Under the pieces are notes generated by a model. The model was not told the DNA's origin and made no database searches. It was given only the letters and a program-made list of their open reading frames with translations. A stretch of DNA of 64,000 nt from contig JASANG010002523.1 in NCBI GenBank assembly GCA_030248215.1, positions 97,297 to 161,296 of the forward strand, written 5' to 3'. This stretch comes from Enoplolaimus lenunculus (taxonomy: Eukaryota; Nematoda; Enoplea; Enoplida; Thoracostomopsidae). Of this stretch, positions 12,748 through 25,701 are shown piece by piece (position 1 is the first letter of the stretch; every line of letters starts with the position of its first letter). A program made the position numbers and the translations under genes.

Positions 12748-15700
12748 ATGGTTGATACGGTTGCGGTTAACGTTATACAGCAATGTGAAACAACCGATGA
12801 TGCAAACTCAGATGGCAGGCGAACAATTCCTCCTGCGAACAGTATTATTTCGCCTTCGCAAGACGTAACTTTGACGACATCGTCTAGCGCAACACCGGAT
12901 TCATCAATTTCACCGAAATCACGTATTTGGAGTCCAGCAACAGCAACCGCAGCGAACTGCATTATACTCGAACATCGTGATCCGGTTGGTCGTATTTTGG
13001 CAAGCGTAAAGGACAACGACGACCAAAGCTTGTCTACGGAAATAACCGATCTGCAAGATTTCATATCTTGTTCAAAGACGCAATTGAGCGAACGATCAAA
13101 GGCTGTTCAGCCGACTTCAAATGGTCAAACAACACAAGAGCTGTTGCCGCCTACAAAAAATACGGATGGTTTGGCGGAAACAACAGCACTTGCAGCGTTA
13201 TCTGCGTGCCCATTGTGCGCAGATAAATTTATGAGTCCAAAAGTGTTGGCGTGCTTCCATACGTTTTGCAAACCGTGTCTTGAAAAGTTAGTCGACTCAC
13301 CTGGACGAATTGTGTGCCCGCAGTGCAGCGCTGAAACTCAATTGTGCCCAGATTTAGGAGTCGAAAGCCTGTTGACCGATTATGCGATCGCAAACATTCA
13401 GGTGTGTGTGAGGGTGGGGGTGGTTTTACGCCAGTACATGTTACGCAAACTTATATTATGGTTACATATATGTAAGTGTACCTATCAATAAGAGTCCCAG
13501 AATTTCTTCAAGTTTGGCAGGTATTTTTAGTAATTTTTTATGGGGACGTCATAAAATGATTCCGGATATATAACGTAAAAAGTACGTATCTATGTTTCAA
13601 GCTTTTCAGAGAAGCGGTCGCTTATACGGTACCACCCATTTCCGTGACCGCTCCTGATGAGTACAACGTTGTTTTTATGTTTTATCCATAATTTTGTACC
13701 TGCAACAAGAATGGATTTTAATTGTTTAAGGACGCTCATGCACTGAGATCCGCCAAAAGCAGCAAAAATAATTCGAATTCAGACGACAAGGGTGCAAGCA
13801 ACACCGGAAGTGAACCCAACGAACAGTGTGCTGTATTGTGTACCGGATGCAAATCCAAGCATCTTCCTGCGGTTGCGTATTGCACTGACTGTTCAAATTT
13901 TCTGTGCAGCAATTGTGTTATGGCACATCAGTTTATGCATTGTTTTGAAGGCCATGAAGTCAAACTGCTGAATGAACTCGACGGTAAGCAGTGGGATCGG
14001 TTTGAGAGACATGAGCGTGTGTATTAAATTCTATATACGTATAAGGTTAAAGATATATAGCTTAGTAACGTACTACACATTTTAATGCTGTTTAATCTTA
14101 TACATAAAACATTTTTTTTGTTTAACATTTCTTGCGTTGAATGCAGCAAAAATATTTTGGAAGGTGATTATTTTCAAATAGTTTATTCTAAAAAGAGTAG
14201 CGATTAATAACGTGCCTGTTATATGTATATTCGATGGTGGACAGAGTTACACCGGGAGCTAATTTTTGTTTCAAACACGATAACGGGTAGAACGAGGAAA
14301 TAATTTTTATCGTAAACATAACTCAAATTATAATACGTATGACTCTATCTGAGTTAATGTATGATATATACATTTTAACTACAAATTTGTTACGCAGTTT
14401 TCGACAGATTCGAATTATATATTTACACCTGTTTCTTTAATGCAAACTGCTTAGACAAAACTATTATTTATTCGTAGCGTTTTAACTTAATGCACACTTC
14501 ACTTCGCATTATTATGTAATAGAGCAGTTGTATTCATTCTGTTGTATGAAAAATATCATTTCAGACAAAACTTTTCATCGCCCTGTACGCTGCCTTCAAC
14601 ACAAGAGTGAAACACTCAAATATTTTTGTTTCACGTGTAACATTCCAGTGTGTGCTGTATGCACCAAAACAGATCATTTGAATGGTGTTCATGATTATAA
14701 GCAAATTGGCGAAGTCAGTCAAGTCCAGGCAAGCAAACTTACATACATACCATTTTGTTTAATTTTCAGCTGTGTTCGTTTTGCAAACGTCAGTATAATT
14801 TCTATTACGCCTGATAACACGACTCTGTAGCGATTTTCAATAATTTTTAACAAAAATGTGGAAAAAATTCCGGTCTCTGCGAAGGTTTTGTTGTGTATAT
14901 TAGCAGTACGTTAAGAAATATTTAAGATCAATTACAGCCGACGTTGCATTCGTTTAATGTTAATAATAACAATAATAATAAAAATAATAATAATAATAAT
15001 AAATGATAACAACTTAAAGTAACAACGGTATTTGTTGTCTTTAAGATTGATACAATGAAAAAACTACTAAGAGAAGCCGAGTTGAAGCAACAAAATTTGG
15101 CTCAAAATTTTACGCATATTGGACAATTTCCAGGTCGTCTTGCCAGATGTTATCAGGTTTGTAGATTAAAGCGAGCGTTTTTTTATCTTTACTTGAGAAG
15201 ATTGCTTTACGTAAGATCGTAGTAAACTTCAAAGCAATGTATGCGTTATATATCGCAGAGCATTACACTAAGGAGTTTTTTCTTTTTATTTTATTTGTTT
15301 CTAATGTTCTTCAGTTTTATCAGATGTTAAAGTGGTTGTAGAACTTGTAAAATTTACGATTGTGTAAAAGTTGACTAAAGTAACCTATTCGACGGAAAAC
15401 GTGCTAGCTTAAAGAGCACAAGATTGTTTCGTATATCTTAAGGACGCACAAAAGTCAATAAATCAAACTGCAGTGGCGTTACAGACAACAGTTGAAGAAA
15501 TGCGAACGCAGTGTTTGCGCGATTTAGAAGTGGCTTTCAATACAAAACAGGTCTGTCAAAATGGTGATTTTTTGCCATGCTTGTAATATGTAATCCTCGC
15601 ATATTGAAAACTAGCATCATTAGCACGTTGTTTATTACCGTGACTGTGTAAGCCAGTATACAGTGGGGTGGACAGAAACATCAGGGTATAGATAACAGGG

Positions 15701-18700
15701 TGGAGAGGGTATTTTACTGTTCACAGAAAGATTATATTGTGTTTTAAAATTCTTCGTTCTAGATGTCGCTGAATTTAATGGATAAAAAGACACAAAGTAT
15801 GATGGAAAAACTAGCACAAACGATTCAGTTTACAGCGCGATTATTAGAGTATGCGACGCCAGCAGAAGTAAGTTTAAGCGAGTCGTGTTGTGGTCAAAGC
15901 GTATGGAGTTCTTTGTTTGTAATTTTTTGTGGAAACAATTACTATACGAATTTATAGCAGTATGGCACCGCACCCACAAGTAGTCAATTCCGAAGTATGT
16001 AGAATATTAGGTAAAATGGTAAAATATGATTTAAGAAGCTTAATGTTTGTTTCAGGTTTTGGTGTTTAAAAAATTGTTGGAGACACGTTTGCAAGCGATT
16101 CTGAACTATAATCCGGAGTTTAATTTAGATTCGTTTGTTGATTTGACATTTGCATCTGATTTATCAAGCGCACGGTAAAATTTTCGTTTGTTACCAGTAC
16201 CGCGTAACGTTGCGATGATTTTCAGATAATTTTTTGGCAAATATCGAAAATCCGTTTTGTTTCAGTACTTCAGTACTTTAAGTGTAACTTTTGGTAGGGT
16301 CACAGTCTTAATTTCTCCGAGCATTAATGCATTTATCTATTATATTTTGCAAGCATGTGGGTTGTTACGGTGCTTTTTGACTATTCAGTAGCATATCTGA
16401 AACATTTTTTACTGTAACACAATCGTACGGCAAAATTTATCTGCCGGCCTTACTTAAATGTTTGTATACTTACCAGATCTGCAGTTGCAGTTTGAAACCA
16501 AATGGAACATCAGTATTTGGCATTGGTTTCAAAATAGACCAACCCCTGTAGCATATATATGCCAGCAGCCAGGTTTTTGGAAAAAGGTTACGTTCTATGA
16601 AAATTACGAAAGATAATATCTTGAGTTGCAAACTGAAAAAGTATCTACAAATTCCTTTACAAAATATCAAGGGCGGTTCGACCCCTGAACCACCACCCCT
16701 GGCTACGCCGCATATATTTCGAACTTTGCGAACCAAAGTCAACGGAAATAATTAAAAAGTATAAAGCCACCCTTAGCACTACTACGTTACAAATTCTTTA
16801 GTCGTAATTTCGCAGGCTTGCGGTTGCTGCGTCGTTCGGTCAATTAAAGTCGGGAAGCGGTGACGATAGTTCAAGTTTGGACCATAAGCTTGTAGCTGGT
16901 AGTCGGCCAAATTCGGCGGCTGCTGCGGATTTGCTGTCGGCCTCGGGTAAGTCGCCGTCGGGTTAAGCTGAAAGAGATCGGATATTAATGTATCGGGGCC
17001 CTAATCTGGATAGTTAATATTTTACCGCAACAGGATGTTAAGCGGATATACCCCTAGATATTGTTTAAATTAATACTAATTGTTGTTTAAGTTTTTCATT
17101 TACCGGGTGCAATGGGCTCTGTAAATGGCCTCAGCATAGAGTAATGGGGTTGAGCTCCAATTTCTCAATCTAGTCTAATCTAATTTCGGTGTGAAAAACT
17201 TAAGCTTCTTGCTTGCTTATGATGCGTGTATTACGGTACACGGTGTCAATAGTAATACTATCAGATTTAAATTTACAGGTTTATATAGTTAAATTCCAGA
17301 TTCCTGTGCAGTACTGGCCGTACTGAACAATTTAGGTAACAGTGGAATTACCGGAGGCGGCTCTGATCCATCAAGTATCAATAGCCGAACTGCAACTGTT
17401 GCTGATGTTCTTGGTACACTGTCTGCTGGAGGTGATCACCGCTGGTTAAGCGGTAGCGGTGTGGAAGGGATGACTTCTGGTGCAAAACAGGCAATATCAG
17501 GCCGTCGGCCTTATTTATCAGGTGGAGACGAATCAAATTCGTCCACGCCTTCGAATAGTGTTACGGCGGCGATGGCGGCAGCTGTGGCTGCTAATAGGCG
17601 CCGGTCTGGGTTAACGGCAAGTGCTGGTGGTGACTGCGCTTCTGGTTCTCCTTTAGCGAGTGTAACCTCAGCAGGATCAATTGTATCGTCAAATTTGAAT
17701 CCAAATTCAACGGCATTTATACCGGCTTCGCTTCGTGGGATAGCAATGGCTGGTGGGGATGCGGCGGTTGATGGTAGCGTGTATGATATGGGTGGTGTTG
17801 GTGGAGCTCAACAGATGATTGATTTGACTGCAGGACGAGGTAATTACGTTTGTTTGTGATTTTCCTTTGTTTCATGACTAAAGATAAATGTAGAATTAAA
17901 ACTGCATGCATAATCTCATTGTTTGACAGCCCATCACACAAGTTTGCAGTTTATTGTGAAAATCAGTAAATTCAACATCACTTTTAGTACCTAATTTCTC
18001 TGGCTGTATTGAAATTTCTTGGCCTTGGGCTTCTGTTCCAGTTTTTTCTCTCTTCCAGTTGCACGCTGCCCTTTATACTCGCTTAAAGTCTGATTTGGGT
18101 CACTTGTATATATAGGTATAAACGTAATATTAAAGCAGTGGCAGAATTGTGTATGTTTAAGTAGTATATTGCAATCTGTGAACAGGTATCGGGCGAGACA
18201 CCACACCACCTGATAACGGTGCCGGTGGTTTTGTGTATCCACCAAAAAGTCACATTCGACGTGCAAAAATGACGTATCATTGCAAATTTGGAGAATTCGG
18301 AGTGATGGAAGGTCAATTTACCGAGCCGTCGGGGGTTGCGGTCACAGCTGCTGGAGATATTATTGTCGCTGATACGAATAACCATAGAATTCAGGTATTT
18401 TTGTTTGTTTTTAATAGAAATAAACCTATTTTTTTAAAATCAGTAATTACAGTAGTTATTGCTTTGAAACAGGAATAATTGACTAGATATGAATGGTTAT
18501 CGTACATTTTTTTAACGTTTCAAAACAAGCGTTGTGCGGCTAGCTGAATAATGGAATGATGGTTGATTTGTGAGCTAATTTTTGATTAACCTGAGCAAAG
18601 ATGTATTTAAAAATTTTAGCTTGAAGCGTATAATTTTTTACAAATAGCAATGGGGTTAAATAGTTTGCAGCACCACAAACATTTTTCAAATTTTACCAGA

Positions 18701-19518
18701 ATACGAATACGATCATAAGTTTTTATTATTTTTGAGAAAATATTAGTAGCATTGAAATTTTATACCAGATAAGGATTTATGATTTCTTGTTGCATGCTTT
18801 CAGGTTTTCGATCGTGACGGCCGCTTTTCGTTTGCGTTTGGTGAATGCGGTAAACGTGATGGCCAACTGTTGTATCCGAACCGTGTCGCTGTCAATCGGA
18901 CAACGGGTGATATTATTGTTACTGAACGCAGTCCAACGCATCAATTGCAAGTCTATAACCAGTACGGACAATTTCTGCGAAAATTCGGTTCCAGCGTCCT
19001 ACAGCATCCACGTGGGGTTACAGTAGATCATAAATCGAGAATTGTTATTGTCGAGTGTAAGGTAATGCGGATTGTCATCTTTGATATGTTCGGAAATGTG
19101 TTGCAAAAGTTTGGCTGCGCCCGCCATTTGGAGTTTCCGAATGGGGTGGCAACGAATGAGCATCAAGAGATATTCATATCGGATAACCGAGCACACTGCG
19201 TCAAAGTGTTCAGTTATGATGGGGCGTATTTGCGGCAAATTGGCGGCGAAGGAGTCACGAATTATCCGATTGGAGTTGGGATAAATGCTGCCGGCCAGGT
19301 GGTTGTTGCTGATAATCACAATAATTTCAATTTGACACTTTTCGATCAAGCAGATGGAACGCTGTTGCACGCGTATGAGTCGAAGGTAGGTTCAGAGGGT
19401 GTTCTAGTGGAGATTTGTAGTCTAGACCCGTATTCTATAATGCATACTGCATATGTCACCAATTAGTGACAGGTTTTCAAGCTGACGAACGGAAGGCGAC
19501 CTATGTACATATTATTAC

Positions 19519-19555
<37 letters not shown>

Positions 19556-19877
19556 TAAGGTAAAACATGCACAGTGTTTCGATGTTGCGCTACAAAACGA
19601 CGGTTCCATCGTTTTAGCGTCGAAAGACTATCGAATTTATATTTATCAATACGTTCAATTTGGCACTGGTTCTAACGCAACTGCCAGTGCGATTTTAGGC
19701 TCAGGGGCAACGTTTTCGCCTGGTTTCTTACTGCCGGCGCCATCTGCGACAGAAACTGTTGCAGCTGTTGCGTTGACCGGTGGCGTTGGTCAACATTTAG
19801 CCGGTGTTACAGCGACAATGCAACAGCCATCTGCGGCTACGGCGAGCGCTGTGGTCGAGTATACGTCCGTCCAATGA
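12748..19877 (+). CDS. ncl-1: TRIM-NHL protein NCL-1/Brat, complete 12-exon gene
   Basis: NCL-1/Brat proteins bind mRNA through the NHL propeller and repress translation; loss enlarges nucleoli in worms. Exons: 12748-13401, 13731-13983, 14565-14728, 15046-15156, 15443-15550, 15763-15867, 16056-16174, 16816-16946, 17300-17839, 18186-18394, 18804-19385, 19560-19877. All phases agree, giving 1,097 residues. A C3HC4 RING spans residues 154-193 (C154, C157, C169, H171, C174, C177, C190, C193). B-box 1 is about 251-295. B-box 2 is 312-345 (C312, H315, C324, C327, C332, C335, H340, H345). A coiled coil follows to about 500, then Ser/Gly/Ala-rich linkers, then six NHL blades at about 757-1026 with near-identity to Brat ([28 protein letters not shown]-like [32 protein letters not shown]). 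Drosophila Brat lacks the RING, so this is the RING-bearing form. A candidate AATAAA lies at 20364-20369. Confidence 0.95.
16470..16750 (-). repeat. Dispersed repeat fragment in ncl-1 intron 7
   Basis: Read on the minus strand, it contains ggcgtagccaggggtggtgg followed by ggtcgaaccgccctt, a motif common on invertebrate dispersed repeats that gives spurious Gly/Pro-rich ORFs. It lies wholly between exons 16056-16174 and 16816-16946. The family is not named. Confidence 0.5.
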
Positions 19878-22800
19878 GAAAGTGAGGTTGGAGTTTGTGG
19901 TACGTAAGTCAATATTCGGGCTGGTGGTCAAATTCTTTAATGATTGGTGCATAGAGTAGCATTCGTAACTGTGTATATCTGTCGTACGTAGTTAGTTGTA
20001 GGTTTTGAAGCAAGCGAACTGTCGACAGCATCGGATATCAAATTTTTTTCCAGTAGTACGGGGCTATCAACTATGAAACATATGTAGCGAATTTCGAAGT
20101 TCTCTATTGGTTATTTATAATTTCACAACACCTATTACCAAACGATGATAAAAGGTACTACGCTCATTAAGAAGGTGGGCATTACAGTGTGACAGTACTA
20201 CTGACTGATTTAGCAGCTGTTGTCTGTTAGTAAGCAAAGTGTAGCAGGATAGCAAAAGTACTTGGTTAGGAACCCTAAACTGCAAACTTTCCATATGTTT
20301 TCCGTTGAAACGTTTCTGACAGAACTCGGGCCTTTGTAGCGTATGGACTAGACGCACATTTCGAATAAACACGATTTTACCGTCTATAAGGTGAATTTTT
20401 ATTTCAAATATATTAGTAAGTTGTTATGCGACTTGGAGTTAACACGGAAATGCTTGGTCTGGTGCAAATTAGTAAAAGGTATGTAGTACACTAATGTTGT
20501 ATATTTTAAACTGGAAAATTTTAGATGGAATTGTGAAAAACCTTACCAGCGAAAATCAAGCGTGCTACGAAAAATTTTCGGTTTGCCGTTTGTCCGGTAC
20601 GGGTTGTGAGGAGCTGTATCCCCAGGTACTAGATTGGCTGACAACGTACCATCCGTCTCCGGTGTAGAATATTTGACATCCGGTAGCACCTTGTACATAG
20701 TTAGGGTCATGTTCATTTATTGTTATTTTCTTCTGTATTCGCATACTTTGCTCCGGTCATAAATCGAACGCTTATGGCATTAGTGCAAGTCTAATGAGTT
20801 GTTGTAGTTCAGAAATTTTGTTTCTGAGAAACTGTCGTTTTCCCTGTTTGTTTTTGTTTGAGTCTTGCATTTTTATTGTTGTTCGTTTTTTTGTTGGTTT
20901 GTTTAATTTTTTGTTTACTCTAATTGTGTTGTTTTACTTACACTGCAGGTTTAAACCATTGTTGATGTGTTAACATATTTTATGAACTAAACGATTATGC
21001 GCGTGTGCGTCGCTGACGGTTGGGGCTCTTGGGTATGTTACCACTTTAGAATATAAAATTTGAAAGCTACCAAATTATGTACAGTAACCTCTCTAGGGCG
21101 CAGGCAGGGCTAATTGGGCATTATGGCTCGCACCAAATTTTTCTAGTACTTTAGGAATGTAAAGACCCTACTTAAAATGCAAATTTGTGACATAAAAAGA
21201 CTTGCTTTTATGATTTGTATTCGAAAATACAAAGATATATAATAGGTCATGGCTCCCACCTCCTTGGAAGTTATTTTCGGCTTAATCCAACGGAAAACTG
21301 CTACTTTTACAATGTAGCTGTTATTTTCAATTAAATTATTTGTAAAATTTGAAAAATAATAACTTTTTTGTAACCATTCAATTCACGGTGTAAGGTTATT
21401 ATAGTAGTAGTACTTATTTATCTGTTTTGCCATTCATTTAGCGTTCAGTGTGAGTCTTTTAAACTGTTGTACATCATACATTCGCTGTGTACATAACGCA
21501 ATTTTGTTTTTTTTTTCGTTAATTGTCAGCGAGAGCGCAGTTGGAAGTATGATTTTTGGTGTACAAAGATATTGTATATGCTTCCGGTTTGGAAATTTTC
21601 TATCAGGTTTAAAAGCATTTGATTTGTCATATGTATTAGTGTTAAAAAATATTTTATTTCTGAGAAAAATTTTAACTAATACTGACTGTGTTTCTGAAAT
21701 CCTACTTCAGTATTTACTCTTAAGTTATGCGTAAACTATTACTTAAGTCGTCGACTTAATACCTCAATTTTCAGCAAAAACAAACGTCAAATGTGAGTGA
21801 TTGTCATAACAAGAAAGACATAGTTTTGCTTTGTATTAAGAGGCACCATGAGTGCGCATTTAACATACACAATCATTAAGACTATTGTGATACTTATTTG
21901 GGGGGATTTTAATCAATAGAATTGTTGTTTTAAACAACTTCGTTAACTAAGAATTTGAACCGAAAGTTGAATAATGAAATTTTTGTGATGTCTTATATGT
22001 TAAGTTAACGTGGTTTTTTTAATTTGAATTTCTAGCTTAACAGAGTTTCTACAAAGGTATAGCTTTATATCCAAAAACAACGTTTAAGTTCTTGAAATCA
22101 CACTCTGGCGGTGGTTCAGATTGGGCCCATAAATTAAGGTTTTGCACAAATTGTATGAAGATGAGGTTTGCTTCGATGGCGTGTGATTTTGAGAAGGTAC
22201 TGCAGATGCTGCATAAACGAATAATAGTTGTTTCTGAAAACGAAACCAAACAATTCAAATTTGTGTGTGTGAATTAATCATGGAAAGTTATTATTATTAT
22301 TATTATTATTATTAGGATGTCAAATATGCACAAAATTTTGGAAAATTGGACCACTTAAGGGTTATAAACGCTGACGGGCGAGAAAGAATAACTGAAAAAA
22401 AAATCCAAACATTCTACGTACGTAAATACCACCTGTGACTAATGAATCTAATGTGTATACACGTATGAACGTAAATTTTGGTACTAAATTTGGGTAATCA
22501 ACCAGTGTCGTCACAAAATTGGCTGCAGAAATGTTTTGTTTATATCCGTACTTGTGTTGTTATAATGACCGGTGCCTGCCAAGGTCTCTTGTTTTATATC
22601 GGTTATACAACCCACGAAATTGTCTAATGTACAATAGCAATTGGTTGTTTGCAAAATGACTAGGTATGTTCTTTTTAGAAAAGTATTCTCGCAGCGCACA
22701 TGATTTTGCTATTTCATTGTAGTATCTTTGTTGGTTTCAAATATTCTCATTTTGTGGTTTGAGTAAATATTGAAATGCTGTAATCACTAGTTTACGCCTG

Positions 22801-23277
22801 TACGTGACACGGTAAAACACATCGATTGCTATTATTTTTTAGATTTAGCGTTAAGAATATATTAACTCTATATATACAACTTGTGTTTTTACCCCAAACG
22901 TTCATTGTGCAGCCTAGGAGTGATGAAATTTTTGTTATAAAATTTTTTCTGTAAGTACTGGTTAAGTACTGGTTGCTGCGTGGTGTTTATTCAGTGTTTT
23001 TTGCTCATTGTACTTAATGTATTGCGTTTTACACTTGTTATTCGCCTGTAAACGGCTGTTATGTTTGAAACATCAATTTTGTGTTTAAAATCTAGAATTG
23101 CTTGTAAAACGAAAACACTGGGATTATGTTGTTTGTGGTTGTTGTGTATTGTGTTGTGGTATAGGGAAACGTATATTTAAAGGTGAAGAAATATGCGAAA
23201 TATGAAGAGTCGGTGTAAGGTAAAAATACTGTATTTTAGGTGTGATTTGAATTTGCGATAGGTATGATAGTACAAGG
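19878..23277. other. Gene-poor region downstream of ncl-1
   Basis: The first ~490 bp are probably the ncl-1 3' UTR, with AATAAA at 20364. Beyond that I see T-rich AT-rich DNA with a (TTA)n run near 22289-22315 and only short unsupported ORFs. No domain was recognised on either strand. Confidence 0.5.
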
Positions 23278-23645
23278 CAGGGTACAACCGGAGGTCTGCC
23301 TCCGGCTACAGCAGGAAATCGGCGTCCGCCTCCCGCTTCGGTAGAATTTTTGCCGGAGGTTACGGTCATTTCGGTAGTAAAGTTTTGCATAATTTAGCAA
23401 AATTTATCCTTTTAGTGCGTTTCGTTTTACTTTCGTCACAATTTTCATGAAGGAATTTCCGAAATTTCCCAGAAAGCTAGCGTAAAACCAAACAACTTCA
23501 CAACATATTGTAGATATTGGCTAAAATTAACTAATTAACCATCATTTTTGCTACCTAATTTCGGCTCACCTCCGGCTTCGGTTCCGGCTCCGGCAAGTTT
23601 TGTTGACCTCCGGCTCCGGTATTTTTCATCTCCGGTTGCACCCTG
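23278..23645. mobile_element. hAT-like non-autonomous element, CCGGCT subfamily
   Basis: It begins cagggtacaaccggag and ends ctccggttgcaccctg. A perfect 8-bp target duplication GTACAAGG flanks it (23270-23277 and 23646-23653). The interior carries ctccggctccgg-type hexamer arrays at both ends around a unique AT-rich middle. It shares body and length with the copy at 29292-29655. No transposase is present. Confidence 0.9.
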
Positions 23646-24433
23646 GTACAAGGAGATATTTTTTGACGATTTAGGTATTGTGATTCTAATTTGAGTTTGA
23701 AAATATTGTTTTGTGTATATTTAAATTATGCTGGATTGGATTCGTTTGTCAAACTGCATATAGGAAGTTTTAAATGCGGTTTAATACCAGAGCGAAGTAA
23801 TAAGGTGGTCCTGCAAAAGATTGTGAAATTGCGTTGTTCCAAGTTGTTTTATATTAATTCTCGTTTTTCGTTCATGTTTGCATTATTTCCTGTTTCTGTT
23901 TGTGTTAACGTTTTAATCAGTAAATATCGTTATATTTTTCGCGAGCTGATATAACTTTTTTCAGAGTGAAACCGGAGGTGAAAAATCACGGAGTCGGAGG
24001 GCAAGAAAAATTGCCGTAGCAGGGCTGGTAATTTTTCATTACAGGTCTACTACAATTGTTCGAAATGAAGTAAAAATTATAAAATTCAGTCGAAATCTTA
24101 AAAATTTTGATGCCTTCGTTATTTTTTCTTTAAAATTTTACAAAACCCGGGGAATATTTGCACGTCTCTATTGCGTTGGCAGATAAGTAAAACATTGAAT
24201 TTTTTACCTCAGTATTACGTGTATTCATCATGAATAATTTGCAGCTTCAAGTTCTCGATTTAAGTTCTTAAAAAAACTTGCAGCGGCAATCTTCGGGTGC
24301 AAGAAACATTCACGGTAAAGAAGGCTTTATGCAAAATTTTTTGACTGGCAAACGGTTTCAAAGCCTACAGTTTTGGTTAATAGTACTGTATAAATGAAAA
24401 ACGAGTCCACTCAGCTTCGCTGTAACTACAAAA

Positions 24434-24600
24434 GGTCCATGTATACAACAAGGCCGGAACAGTAGTATTAGCATATTCCTAAGCGTAACGATGAGCCTAT
24501 TCCGAAGCCTAAGCCTAAGCAACAAAATTTGGCTAAAAGCTCCAACTGACTATATATATTACAGCCCCTCCGGAGAACGATCCGACCCTGTTCTATGAGA
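24434..24600. mobile_element. TTAGGC-family TIR element inserted in the left arm
   Basis: Ends resemble ggtccatgtatacaacaaggccgga and ccgaccctgttctatgag, the family's inverted repeats, with internal gcctaagcctaagc (TTAGGC in reverse). The matching position in the right arm (near 36410) lacks it, so it inserted after the arms were duplicated. Confidence 0.7.
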
Positions 24601-25398
24601 ATTTTCTCAGCTTTGCGTGATTCAAATGTTAACAGCGTTTTAAACATGATATAAAGTTTCTATATATACGTAATAAAAATATGGCTTTAAAAACAAGCGT
24701 GATATTCGAATTATATAATTCAAGTTTCTTGAATAAAAATTCAAAAAATCTAAATCAATACAGAAGAGCTCAACAACATGTGTTCAATAGGTCAATCAAA
24801 GACGCAGGTGTAATGAAATTCAAGCGACTTGCAGCTGCGTTCACACGTGAGAAATAAAACTTGATAGCACAAATTCCTGTAAATAACTTGCAGCTGCAAG
24901 TGCTTCAAAGCTGTGTTGTGACCAAACTTGATCACCCAAGTTGCTCGTGCATGTTTTTGCTGTAAAACTTACATGTTTGAATAGGGCTTTAATAAAACAT
25001 ACATTCCGCGACTTTTTGGTGATTTTCGAATAATTCTTGCACGACGATGGGAAACCAAGTCGAGATTCGTTACATTTTGTGCTGGTTTGAAAGCAACATT
25101 TTGAGTAAATAATGCTAAAATTTAACGCTTTCTTTAATGAAGATTTTCGATTTCATCTGAAATCTGTTAATTTCAAGCAATGTGAATCGAACCTCGGATG
25201 CTTGTGTTGGAGTCGTTTGCCGATGTCATGTTTTGTTATCCATGAACCCACCGTGATACTCTTGGAGGTCGACTCATGGCCCGTATGACACGCGACCCAT
25301 CATGAGTGAAAATAAAATTTGTATTTTGCTTCATTTACTAAGATAACCTTAACCACGGAACTCGAGCTAAACATGTAAATGAGTTGGATAGAGGAAAC

Positions 25399-25578
25399 GG
25401 CCCATGTATAGAACAGGGCCGGATCGTTTTCCGGAGGAGATGTATAGAGTCAGTTTAAGCTTTAGACTAAATTTTTCGTTTAGGTTTAGGCTTAGGCTTA
25501 GGAATAGGCTCATCCTTACGTTTAGGCTTAGGCTTAGCCTTAGGAATAGGTTCATCAATACGCTTAGGCTTAGGCTTA
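25399..25578. mobile_element. TTAGGC-family TIR element, right end replaced by another element
   Basis: It starts ggcccatgtatagaacaggg and contains many copies and near-copies of TTAGGC between 25480 and 25578. At 25579 the sequence switches to the TGCGGGGTTCACG end of a second TIR family, so the second element landed inside this one. The same junction occurs in reverse at 35541-35676 in the right arm. Confidence 0.8.
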
Positions 25579-25701
25579 TGCGGGGTTCACGTTATAACTG
25601 GGGCAGCTTGGGAAACGTTTTGTCCCTATTAGCATTAGTCTATTTGGTTAGACTTTGCCTGCTAATAGACCCCATATCATATTCAAAAAATCGTATTTGT
25701 C

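Larger units (their letters stand above)
24220..25701. repeat. Left arm of a long inverted repeat
   Basis: This arm is matched, in reverse complement, by 35424-36611. Shared blocks include gtattcatcatgaataattt, aagaaacattcacggtaa, ggcaaacggtttcaaagcct, gaagagctcaacaacatgt, ccaagtcgagattcgttaca and gaccccatatcatattcaaa. The arms are visibly alike but not identical. Between them lie about 9.7 kb, including sulfotransferase exon 1. Confidence 0.9.

Noticed and set aside
12729-13064. Minus-strand 111-codon ORF over the first ncl-1 exon
   Set aside because: It is the shadow of the plus-strand RING-encoding exon.
13640-13680. A hammerhead-ribozyme-like ctgatgag in ncl-1 intron 1
   Set aside because: The required gaaa and flanking stems are absent.
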